Source: Lachnospiraceae bacterium (GTDB taxonomy: Bacteria > Bacillota > Clostridia > Lachnospirales > Lachnospiraceae). Taken from it: a DNA stretch of 50,567 nucleotides. Under the pieces are notes generated by a model, which saw only the letters and a list, made by a program, of their open reading frames with translations, was not told the DNA's origin and searched no databases. Position numbers and translations under genes: made by a program. Within the stretch, counting starts at the first letter, position 1. The number at the start of each line of letters is the position of its first letter. Where the stretch lies: contig SVEM01000010.1 in NCBI GenBank assembly GCA_015057375.1, positions 1 to 50,567 on the forward strand. Reading direction: 5' to 3'. Positions 26,292-34,153 of the stretch are shown here, piece after piece.

Positions 26292-27243
26292 GATATGGGA
26301 AATGGTAAGTGATGCAAAGGTTATTGCAATAGGCGGACATATAAGACCTGACGGGGACTGCGTGGGCTCATGTGTTGCGATGTATCAGTATATAAGAAAA
26401 ATGTATCCTGATAAACAGGTATACATTTATTTTGATGAAGTTTCTAAGACTTTTGATTATCTTACCGTTAAAGCAGAATGTGTATACGATTATCATGATG
26501 TAAATGCAGATTTATTTATAACTCTTGATGCAAGCGATATAGGAAGGCTTGGAAGTGCCGGCTGTTATGTTAAAAAAGCAGAGAAGGTTATAAATATAGA
26601 TCATCATATCAGTAATACATTATTTGGCGATGTAAATATTGTTTGTCCTGACAGCAGTTCCACTTGTGAAGTATTATATGAGCTTTTTGATGAAAGAATG
26701 ATTGATAAAGACATTGCAGAAGCTTTGTATACGGGAATTGTTCATGATACAGGTGTATTTCAGTACAGCAATGCTTTAAAGCGTACCATGGAGATTGGCG
26801 GTACTCTTAAGGAAATGGGTATTGATTCTGATAGGATTATTGATGAGACATTTTATGAGAAAACATATAAGCAGAACCTTCTGCTTGGAAGATGTCTGTT
26901 ATCAAGTAAACTGTACCTTGACGGAAAATGTATTGTTTCCATTGCTACAAAAGAGACTTTCGATGAATTTGATGCTGCGCCATCTGATACGGAAGGTATT
27001 GTTAATCAGTTAAGAATTATAAAAGGTGTTAAGGTTGCAGCTTTTATTTATGAGCTTAGTGAAGGTGAATACAAGGTAAGCCTACGTGCCAATCAGAATG
27101 TGGATGTAAGTAAGGTGTGTGCGGTATTTGGCGGTGGAGGACATATAAAAGCTGCCGGATGTACGCTTTACGGAGATATAGAAGATCAGCTTAGTAAACT
27201 GCTTGAGCAGATAGATATACAGATACAAGATGCGGGGTTATGA
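26281..27243 (+). CDS. nrnA: DHH/DHHA1 phosphoesterase NrnA (nanoRNase / pAp phosphatase)
   Basis: A 320-residue DHH-family enzyme. It has GHIRPDGDCVGS near residue 19, TLDASDIGRLG, the DHH motif in NIDHHISNTLFG, and the C-terminal DHHA1 motif FGGGGHIKAAGC. In Firmicutes NrnA degrades very short RNAs and dephosphorylates pAp. It starts with GTG inside the end of rbfA, preceded by an AGAGG-type site, so it is translationally coupled. Place between rbfA and truB is standard. Confidence 0.93.
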   Translation: MKTKIWEMVSDAKVIAIGGHIRPDGDCVGSCVAMYQYIRKMYPDKQVYIYFDEVSKTFDYLTVKAECVYDYHDVNADLFITLDASDIGRLGSAGCYVKKAEKVINIDHHISNTLFGDVNIVCPDSSSTCEVLYELFDERMIDKDIAEALYTGIVHDTGVFQYSNALKRTMEIGGTLKEMGIDSDRIIDETFYEKTYKQNLLLGRCLLSSKLYLDGKCIVSIATKETFDEFDAAPSDTEGIVNQLRIIKGVKVAAFIYELSEGEYKVSLRANQNVDVSKVCAVFGGGGHIKAAGCTLYGDIEDQLSKLLEQIDIQIQDAGL

Positions 27244-27246
27244 TAT

Positions 27247-28167
27247 TTGGACGGAATAATTAATGTTTATAAAGAAAAGGGTTACACATCATTTGATGTT
27301 GTAGCAAAACTCAGACGTATTCTCGGGCAGAAAAAAATAGGACACACCGGGACTTTGGATCCTGACGCAACAGGCGTTCTTCCGATATGTCTTGGAAAAG
27401 GAACCAAACTTGTTGAGTATTTGACTGATAAAGATAAAGAGTATCATGCACATGTAAAGCTTGGAATTACAACGGATACGCTTGATATATCCGGTAAGGT
27501 TACGAGCGAGCATGAAGTGAGTGTAAATGAATCCGATATAATACAGGTGGCAGGGGAGTTTGTCGGTGACATTCTTCAGACTCCGCCGATGTATTCTGCC
27601 ATAAAAGTTGGCGGTAAAAAGCTTTATGAGCTTGCGAGAAAAGATACTACTATAGAGAGAGCTAAAAGACCGGTCACGATTCATAGCCTTAATATTACAG
27701 ATATAGATCTTACAGAAAATGTATTTTCAATGTATGTATGTGTATCAAAAGGAACATATATAAGATCGCTCGCAGATGATATTGGAAAAAAATTGGGTTG
27801 TGGGGCCTGCCTTTTAGAACTTGAGAGAACACGATCAGGGACATTTTTAATGAATGATGCGCTTACCATTTCTGAGATAGAAGATATTGTGAATGAAAAA
27901 GGTCTTGATGAGCTTGAAAAAAGTACCGTCAAGATACCTGAATTACTTAAAATTAAATCTGTTATATTAAAAAATGAATACGATGACCGTGTTCATAACG
28001 GCAATACGATAACAGATGATATGTATGACTCTTATACATACGAAACAGACAAGGCATGCATAAATACCGGAGAAAATGATCTTGCGGTTTTTTATTCTGA
28101 CGGGACATTTGCAGCCATATACAGAAAAGACGAAGATATATATAAAGTACTGAAAATGTTTTATTAA
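27247..28167 (+). CDS. truB: tRNA pseudouridine-55 synthase TruB
   Basis: A 306-residue enzyme making the pseudouridine in the T loop. The catalytic aspartate is Asp38 in KIGHTGTLDPDATGVLP. Also seen are GINVYKEKGYTS-type N-terminus, TPPMYSAIKVGGKKLYELAR, and KGTYIRSLADDIG. The start codon is a TTG at 27247, three bases after the nrnA stop. The ribosome binding site is weak (GGGG upstream), suggesting coupling. Confidence 0.94.
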   Translation: MDGIINVYKEKGYTSFDVVAKLRRILGQKKIGHTGTLDPDATGVLPICLGKGTKLVEYLTDKDKEYHAHVKLGITTDTLDISGKVTSEHEVSVNESDIIQVAGEFVGDILQTPPMYSAIKVGGKKLYELARKDTTIERAKRPVTIHSLNITDIDLTENVFSMYVCVSKGTYIRSLADDIGKKLGCGACLLELERTRSGTFLMNDALTISEIEDIVNEKGLDELEKSTVKIPELLKIKSVILKNEYDDRVHNGNTITDDMYDSYTYETDKACINTGENDLAVFYSDGTFAAIYRKDEDIYKVLKMFY

Positions 28168-28180
28168 AAGGAAAATCAGA

Positions 28181-29104
28181 ATGCAGATTATAAAAGACAG
28201 ATTATTTACAATAAATAAGCCGTCTATAGTAACTATAGGTAAGTTTGACGGTATTCATATCGGTCACAGAAAGCTGATTAATGAAGCGGTTAAGGCTAGC
28301 GGACCAGAGTTTTGCTCAGTCGTGTTTACATTTGATATGTCACCGTCTGATTTTTTCAGTTCGTCGCAGAAGATGATATATACAAATGAAGAAAAAGAGA
28401 TGATTTTATCTGAGTGTGATGTTGATTATATCATAGAATATCCTTTTGATTCATATATAGCTAACATGACTGCAGAAGAATTTGTGCAAGAGATTCTTGT
28501 AAATAGACTGAATGCTTCAAAAGTTATTGTAGGAGATGATTTTCATTTCGGGAAAAACAGAAGCGGAAATCCTGAAATACTTGCAGAACTTTCAGATAAG
28601 TATGGAATAGAAGCAGTTATCATGTCAAAAGAGTGCATAAACAATACAGAAGTAAGCAGTAGTCTGATACGGGATTGTTTGTCAGAAGGAAAGCTTGAAG
28701 AGGCAAATGAGATGCTTTTGCGTCCATATAGCATATCAGGAACAGTTATATCCGGAAATAAGCTTGGAAGAACTCTTGATATGCCTACAATAAACTTAAA
28801 GCCGGGCGAACGTAAACTGCTTCCGCCAAACGGTGTATATACATCGCTTGTTATATATGATAATAAAACATACTCGGGGGTTACTAATATAGGGTATAAA
28901 CCTACGGCTCCCGGTATAAATAGTCTCGGTGTAGAAACTTACATTATGGATTTTTGTAAGGATATATATGGTGAAAAGGTCACGGTAATGCTTTTACATC
29001 GTCAGAGACCTGAGATTAAGTTTAACAACCTTGATGAGCTTATTGCTCAAATGAAAAAGGATAAGGAATTGGCAAAGGAAAATATTACAAAGTATCATTC
29101 ATAG
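28181..29104 (+). CDS. ribF: Bifunctional riboflavin kinase/FAD synthetase RibF
   Basis: A 307-residue enzyme making FMN and then FAD. The N-terminal adenylyltransferase half has IGKFDGIHIGHRKLI, VVFTFDMSPSDFF and VIVGDDFHFGKNRSGN, and a conserved region ending VSSSLIRDCLSEG. The C-terminal flavokinase half has GNKLGRTLDMPTINL, PPNGVY and GVTNIGYKPT. It follows truB in the usual rbfA-nrnA-truB-ribF order. Confidence 0.95.
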   Translation: MQIIKDRLFTINKPSIVTIGKFDGIHIGHRKLINEAVKASGPEFCSVVFTFDMSPSDFFSSSQKMIYTNEEKEMILSECDVDYIIEYPFDSYIANMTAEEFVQEILVNRLNASKVIVGDDFHFGKNRSGNPEILAELSDKYGIEAVIMSKECINNTEVSSSLIRDCLSEGKLEEANEMLLRPYSISGTVISGNKLGRTLDMPTINLKPGERKLLPPNGVYTSLVIYDNKTYSGVTNIGYKPTAPGINSLGVETYIMDFCKDIYGEKVTVMLLHRQRPEIKFNNLDELIAQMKKDKELAKENITKYHS

Positions 29105-29115
29105 GAGTTAATGGG

Positions 29116-30111
29116 ATGGATTTTTATAACCGGAGATATGATGGAATTCAGGCACTTAGAGGAATAGCTGCGATATCAGTTCTTATTAATCACATTGCGT
29201 TTATAGGATGTGGTGGATTTGGTGTGGACATTTTCTTCTGTATCAGTGGTTTTATAATGATGTATGTTACACATAACAGTTCAAAATATTTCTTTGTGAA
29301 AAGAATAATTCGTATTGTACCGTTATATTATCTTATAACATTTATAACATATATTGGCATGATTGTTGTACCATCGGCATTCGAAAATGCATCGGCCGAT
29401 TTTGCAGGACTTATACGTTCGCTGTTATTTATTCCTTTTGACAATGCAGGGGCCCTTCAGCCTTTTGTAAGAGTTGGCTGGACACTTAGTTATGAAATAT
29501 TCTTTTATGTTGTTGTATGGGTAGCCCTTAAAATAAATAGTGAGTACCGCGCATATATTGCTTCCGGTTTTATTATATGTGTTGTGACTTTGGGCAGACT
29601 AATTTCATTTGATAATGCATTTTATACATTTTATACAGATCCAATTCTTATAGAATTTGTATTCGGAATGATGGCATTTGAATTGCTTCGTCTGAATGAG
29701 GAGAAATATGCAGAGTGTAAAAAGGCGGAGAAGATAGTTTTGCTTTCAATAGCAGCTTTGCTTTTTGCTGTGATGTGGATTCCGGGATACTATGATATAT
29801 CAGGGGATTACAGATATATATGGTATGGTGTGCCGGCACTTTTGATATTCTGTTTTGTATTTATGGCATGCTATAAGACAGTAATTCCGAGGTTGTTTGT
29901 GTGGCTTGGAGATATAAGTTTTTCATTGTATCTTATACATTATTTTATTATACGTGCATACAACAGATTTATATATAACGGAAACAATATAAATCTGTCT
30001 GTGATTATTATGTTGATTTTATTTATAGTTTTAATTTTGGCATTAAGTACAGTAAGTTATTATATTTTTGAAAAGAAGCTGACGTCTTTTTTCAGAAAGT
30101 TTCTTAAGTAA
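29116..30111 (+). CDS. Acyltransferase 3 family membrane protein
   Basis: A 331-residue polytopic membrane protein with about 8-10 hydrophobic helices. The N-terminal YDGIQALRGIAAISVLINHIAF, with the conserved RGIAA and histidine, then GGFGVDIFFCISGFIMMY, are the hallmarks of OafA/ExoZ-type acyltransferases. These O-acetylate surface polysaccharides; the exact acceptor cannot be told from sequence. It lies 11 bases after ribF and converges with the next gene, leaving 5 bases between the two stop codons and no terminator. Confidence 0.88.
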   Translation: MDFYNRRYDGIQALRGIAAISVLINHIAFIGCGGFGVDIFFCISGFIMMYVTHNSSKYFFVKRIIRIVPLYYLITFITYIGMIVVPSAFENASADFAGLIRSLLFIPFDNAGALQPFVRVGWTLSYEIFFYVVVWVALKINSEYRAYIASGFIICVVTLGRLISFDNAFYTFYTDPILIEFVFGMMAFELLRLNEEKYAECKKAEKIVLLSIAALLFAVMWIPGYYDISGDYRYIWYGVPALLIFCFVFMACYKTVIPRLFVWLGDISFSLYLIHYFIIRAYNRFIYNGNNINLSVIIMLILFIVLILALSTVSYYIFEKKLTSFFRKFLK

Positions 30112-30116
30112 ACATG

Positions 30117-32057
30117 CTATATTTCAATATTTTCCGCTTCATAGGATAGTTCTTCCCAGAGTAACATTAGTTCGTCAAGTTTTTGGTTGAGAGCATCCTG
30201 TTCCTTTGTGAGGTCATTAAGCAGGAGAGAGTTATAGCCATTAGCCGGGTCTGAGAGAGCATCGTTTACCTCGGCTAACTTTTCTTCAGTAGCCTCTATA
30301 TCTATTTCGCATTTTTGAAGTTTTGTGTCAATTCTTTTTTTTGCAGCTTTTAATTCTTTTTGTTTTTCCCAATCATTTTTAGTATCACTGTTTGTTGAAA
30401 TAGGAGAATTTACGGCTGTCTGTGCAGAGATTTTTGTTGCAGCGGCTGTTACTGCGTCCTTTTTCTCAAGATAATAGTCATAATTTCCAATATAATTATC
30501 AGCTCTTCCTGATGTTATATTCAGAATTCTTGTTGCGGTCTGATTGATAAAATATCTGTCATGGGATACATACAAAACTGTACCTGTATAACTTCTTAAA
30601 GCATTTTCAAGAAGTTCTTTTGATAGTATATCAAGGTGGTTTGTAGGCTCATCGAGTATAAGGAAGTTTGCATCTGACAACATAAGCTTTGCAAGAGCAA
30701 GTCTGCTTCGTTCGCCGCCGCTTATATCTTTAACCAACTTAAACACATCATCTCCGGTAAATAAAAATGCGGCAAGAAGATTACGAATCTCTGTAATGGT
30801 CATATCAGGATATTCATCGCTTATTTCTTCATATAACGTATTGTCAGGCTCAAGCTGTTCGTGTTCCTGGTCATAATATCCGATGTATACGTTTGTACCA
30901 AGACGGATTGTTCCGGCATCAGCAGGAATAACATCATTTATGATTTTGAGGAGGGTAGTTTTTCCACAACCGTTATCACCTATAATGGCAACACGCTCAC
31001 CTTTTTTTATATCAAAATTAATATCAGAAAATAGTCTGTTGTTGCCAAAAGCTTTGGACAGACCTTCTGTAGCGAGAACATCATTTCCGCTTTCTATGAC
31101 TGGAGTAAACTTAATTTTTATTTCATTGTCAATGGTAAAAGGTTTGTTTATTCGTTTAATTTTACTTAATGCCTTTTCACGACTTTCAGCACGTTTTACG
31201 GATTTTTCGCGATTGAAGCTCTTGAGTTTTTTAATAACTTCTTCCTGATGTGCAATTTCTTTCTGCTGTTTATAATATGCTTTCATCATATCTTCGCGAA
31301 GTTTTGCCTTTTTCTCAGCGTAGGCTGAATAATTGCCCGTAAAGACCGTTCCGGAGCCGTTATCAAGTTCTATGGTTTTTGTAATTATTTTATCAAGAAA
31401 ATATCTGTCATGAGCAACAATAAGAACTGCACCTTTATAATTCAAAAGATAATTCTCAAGCCATGCTATGGAATTCATATCAAGGTGGTTCGTAGGCTCA
31501 TCAAGTATTATAAGGTCAGGTGAAGAGATAAGGAGTTTTCCGAGAGCTACACGTGTTTTTTCGCCTCCTGATAACATGTCAGTCTTTTGGGTATGAGGAT
31601 CACAAACAAAACCGAGACCTTTTATGATACCATTTATCTCGCTTTCACAGGCATAACCGCCAATACGCTCAAATTCGGTTACGCATCTATTGTATTCTTT
31701 ATACATGGAGTCAAGTCTGTCAGGAGAGGCCTCCTTCATATCGTGTTCAAGGAGTCGAATTTTTTTCTCAAGCTCGTATACATCTTTTTTGGCTGACTGA
31801 ATTTCTTCGTATATAGTATTGTCAGAGGAAAGTATTTCTCTCTGACGAAGATATCCGATGGTAACATCTTTAGGAATAATAACTTCGCCTGAATCAGATG
31901 ATTCTTCACCGACAAGAATCTTAAGCAGAGTTGTCTTGCCCACACCGTTGATTCCGACAATTCCGCATTTTTCATGGTCATTTATATGAAATGATATATT
32001 CGATAGAATCTGATTATCTCCAAATGATTTAGAGATGTGATTACATGATAGTATCAT
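30117..32057 (-). CDS. ABC-F family ATPase (Uup/YdiF-like)
   Basis: A 646-residue soluble protein with two ATPase domains and no membrane segment. The first has GINGVGKTT, LSGGEKTRVAL and LIILDEPTNHLD. The second has GDNGCGKTT, ISGGERSRLAL and FLILDEPTNHLD. They are joined by a charged linker (about residues 235-300) of the P-site-tRNA-interaction type and followed by a C-terminal coiled coil (about 560-640). ABC-F proteins act on ribosomes, resolving stalls or giving antibiotic protection; which applies here is not clear. An inverted repeat ATGATAGTATCAT spans its start codon. Confidence 0.9.
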   Translation of the reverse strand: MILSCNHISKSFGDNQILSNISFHINDHEKCGIVGINGVGKTTLLKILVGEESSDSGEVIIPKDVTIGYLRQREILSSDNTIYEEIQSAKKDVYELEKKIRLLEHDMKEASPDRLDSMYKEYNRCVTEFERIGGYACESEINGIIKGLGFVCDPHTQKTDMLSGGEKTRVALGKLLISSPDLIILDEPTNHLDMNSIAWLENYLLNYKGAVLIVAHDRYFLDKIITKTIELDNGSGTVFTGNYSAYAEKKAKLREDMMKAYYKQQKEIAHQEEVIKKLKSFNREKSVKRAESREKALSKIKRINKPFTIDNEIKIKFTPVIESGNDVLATEGLSKAFGNNRLFSDINFDIKKGERVAIIGDNGCGKTTLLKIINDVIPADAGTIRLGTNVYIGYYDQEHEQLEPDNTLYEEISDEYPDMTITEIRNLLAAFLFTGDDVFKLVKDISGGERSRLALAKLMLSDANFLILDEPTNHLDILSKELLENALRSYTGTVLYVSHDRYFINQTATRILNITSGRADNYIGNYDYYLEKKDAVTAAATKISAQTAVNSPISTNSDTKNDWEKQKELKAAKKRIDTKLQKCEIDIEATEEKLAEVNDALSDPANGYNSLLLNDLTKEQDALNQKLDELMLLWEELSYEAENIEI

Positions 32058-32129
32058 AGTTCTTTTTTTCTCCGTATATCTTGTGAATTAAAGACATTTT
32101 ACAATGAAAATGACGGCTTGTCCAGCAGA

Positions 32130-32158
32130 TTGACAAATACTTAACAATCTAATATAAT
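32130..32158 (+). promoter_or_regulatory. Consensus sigma-A promoter of rex
   Basis: TTGACA (32130-32135) and TATAAT (32153-32158) with 17-base spacing are an exact consensus match, 41 bases before the rex ATG. Confidence 0.85.
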
Positions 32159-32198
32159 TACTTCGTAAAAAGTATGCTATATAACAGGAGACAGTATT

Positions 32199-32831
32199 AT
32201 GACTGAAAAGACTATTTCAAGAGCTGTAATCACACGACTTCCAAGATATTACAGATACCTTGGAGAGTTGCTTGAAAATGACATAGAGAGAATTTCATCG
32301 AAAGAACTTAGTGAACGTATGAATGTTACTGCATCACAAATAAGACAGGATTTTAATAATTTTGGTGGTTTCGGACAACAGGGATACGGCTACAATGTAG
32401 AATATTTATATCATGAGATAGGAAAGATACTTGGTCTTACAAAGATACATAATGCTGTTATTATAGGTGCAGGTAATGTAGGCAGAGCTATTGCAAATTA
32501 TCAGGATTTTGAAAAAAGAGGTTTTCATTTTGCTGCAATTTTTGATAATAACCCTGATATGATTGGCAGACGAATTGCAGGCTGTATTGTTATGAGTACA
32601 GATGTGATGGAAGAGTACTTTATGAACAATGATGTTGAGATAGTAGCACTTACAGTACCTAAAAGCAGCGCACCTGCAGTTGCGGCAAAAGTAGTGTCTT
32701 GGGGAGTTAAAGCTATATGGAACTTTGCACCAACTGATTTAAGCCTTCCGGGAGATGTTCTTGTTGAGAATGTTCATCTTGCAGAGAGTCTTATGAGATT
32801 GTCTTATAAAATCAAAGAAAAAGATATGTAG
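32199..32831 (+). CDS. rex: Redox-sensing transcriptional repressor Rex
   Basis: A 210-residue repressor that senses the NADH/NAD ratio and controls fermentation genes. The winged-helix N-terminus contains RLPRYYRYLGELLEN and SSKELSERMNVTASQIRQDF, then NNFGGFGQQGYGYNV. The Rossmann domain has the dinucleotide motif GAGNVGRAIANY, and FDNNPDMIG also matches the family. It has its own perfect promoter. No clear Rex operator was seen overlapping that promoter. Confidence 0.95.
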   Translation: MTEKTISRAVITRLPRYYRYLGELLENDIERISSKELSERMNVTASQIRQDFNNFGGFGQQGYGYNVEYLYHEIGKILGLTKIHNAVIIGAGNVGRAIANYQDFEKRGFHFAAIFDNNPDMIGRRIAGCIVMSTDVMEEYFMNNDVEIVALTVPKSSAPAVAAKVVSWGVKAIWNFAPTDLSLPGDVLVENVHLAESLMRLSYKIKEKDM

Positions 32832-32932
32832 CTTAGGTGGCGGGGACATATATTCCTGAATAAAATACAATGTATAATAAATAACATTTCGGAGATACTT
32901 TTAATAGATTTCCAGAAATGGAGTGGTATTCA

Positions 32933-33277
32933 TTGTTGTTAAAAAGAGGAGACATATATTATGCTGACCTGAGACCTGTTGTAGGATCTGAACAGGGAGG
33001 CGTAAGACCTGTACTTATAATTCAAAATGATATGGGAAATAAATATAGTCCTACCATAATTGTTGCTGCAATTACATCAAAACTTAATAAGGCCAATCTT
33101 CCTACACATGTTGACCTTACATCATCAAAATATGACATTGTAAAAGATTCTGTAATTCTTTTAGAGCAGGTTAGAACAATTGATAAATCGAGATTAAGAG
33201 AATATGTATGTCATCTTGATGAGGATGCTATTGAAAAAGTAGATAGAGCACTTAAAATAAGTCTTGCAATTGTTTGA
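32933..33277 (+). CDS. MazF/PemK-family toxin (endoribonuclease), no adjacent antitoxin seen
   Basis: About 114 residues with the MazF core [30 protein letters not shown], the conserved TSK segment and [15 protein letters not shown]. MazF toxins cut mRNA at short sequences. A GGAG at 32920-32923 favours TTG 32933 as start; an ATG at 32918 in frame lacks a ribosome binding site. The 101 bases before it are too short for a typical antitoxin gene, and none is downstream. It may be controlled from elsewhere or be a regulatory RNase. A weak promoter candidate is TATAAT at 32873-32878. Confidence 0.88.
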   Translation: MLLKRGDIYYADLRPVVGSEQGGVRPVLIIQNDMGNKYSPTIIVAAITSKLNKANLPTHVDLTSSKYDIVKDSVILLEQVRTIDKSRLREYVCHLDEDAIEKVDRALKISLAIV

Positions 33278-33330
33278 TGCATACATAAGAAAAGTTTATA
33301 CATTTTGAATATATACTAAGGAAGATAATT

Positions 33331-33810
33331 ATGAATATTGATATTCTTTGTGTTGGGAAAATAAAAGAAAAGTATTATACAGATGCCATTAATGAGTATT
33401 CTAAACGTTTGGGAAGATATTGCAAGCTTAATATTATCAGTGTAAATGATGAAAAAACACCTGCATCACCAACTGACAGGGAAAGGGATATAGTAGTCAG
33501 AACAGAAGGTCAAAGAATACAGAAATACATAAAAGAAGATGCATATATTATTGCACTTGCTATTGATGGGAAATCATATTCTTCAGAAAAGTTTGCAAAT
33601 ATGATTAATAACGTTGGTATAAATGGAACAAGTAATATTCAGTTTATTATTGGAGGGTCGCTTGGTTTAAGCGATGATATTCTTAAAAATGCAAACATGA
33701 AAGTTAGTTTTTCTGAAATGACATTTCCACACCAGCTTATGAGAGTAATATTACTGGAACAGATATATCGTGCATATAGGATTATTAATAATGAGCCTTA
33801 TCATAAATAA
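33331..33810 (+). CDS. rlmH: 23S rRNA pseudouridine-1915 N3-methyltransferase RlmH
   Basis: A 159-residue SPOUT methyltransferase (formerly YbeA). Seen: the N-terminal VGKIKEKYYTDAINEYSKRL, then ALAIDGKSYSSEKFA, the SAM-binding region FIIGGSLGLSDDIL, and the C-terminal MTFPHQLMRVILLEQIYRAYRI with NEPYHK, all hallmark motifs. It methylates pseudouridine in helix 69 of 23S rRNA. Length matches the family exactly. Confidence 0.97.
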   Translation: MNIDILCVGKIKEKYYTDAINEYSKRLGRYCKLNIISVNDEKTPASPTDRERDIVVRTEGQRIQKYIKEDAYIIALAIDGKSYSSEKFANMINNVGINGTSNIQFIIGGSLGLSDDILKNANMKVSFSEMTFPHQLMRVILLEQIYRAYRIINNEPYHK

Positions 33811-33851
33811 AAAACTGCTGAATTTGTAAAAAAACAAATTCAGCAGTTTTT
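33810..33851. terminator. Strong bidirectional terminator
   Basis: A perfect 18-bp stem (33810-33827 with 33834-33851) closes on a loop of six A, with A-run and T-run ends on both sides. It serves rlmH on the plus strand and the small membrane gene on the minus strand. Confidence 0.92.
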
Positions 33852-33865
33852 CTGCAAATGGTTAA

Positions 33866-34096
33866 TTATTCTTCAAATATATCCTCTTCATAATCGAAAT
33901 CTTCATCATAGTCGTCGTAATCTTTACATGAAAGATATCTGTATACCAATACTGCAATGCCGGCTACAAGAGTTATTATACCGACAATTGCAAGCACGGT
34001 AAGTACTGTGTTTTTCTTGTTTTCTTCAACTTCTTTTTTGTGAAAAAGTTCATTAACCTTAATTGCATTAACAAGTTCATTAAATCTGTTATCCAT
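33866..34096 (-). CDS. Small single-pass membrane protein with acidic tail
   Basis: A 76-residue protein not recognised by name. It has a charged N-terminal part (about residues 1-28), one membrane segment (VLTVLAIVGIITLVAGIAVLVY, about 30-52), and a very acidic, tyrosine-rich tail (CKDYDDYDEDFDYEEDIFEE). AAAGGAG lies 9 bases before the ATG, so it is a real gene. It follows pcrA by 57 bases and probably shares its transcript. Topology by the positive-inside rule is unclear. No function is proposed. Confidence 0.75.
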   Translation of the reverse strand: MDNRFNELVNAIKVNELFHKKEVEENKKNTVLTVLAIVGIITLVAGIAVLVYRYLSCKDYDDYDEDFDYEEDIFEE

Positions 34097-34153
34097 GGAT
34101 GTGTTCTCCTTTCATATAATCAATAATAGTATACCACCGAGAACTGAAAAATA

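Noticed and set aside
32130-32147. Possible Rex operator (TTGACAAATACTTAACAA) over the rex promoter
   Set aside because: The right half TTAACAA fits, but the left half is displaced relative to the expected 6-base spacing, so the match is not convincing.
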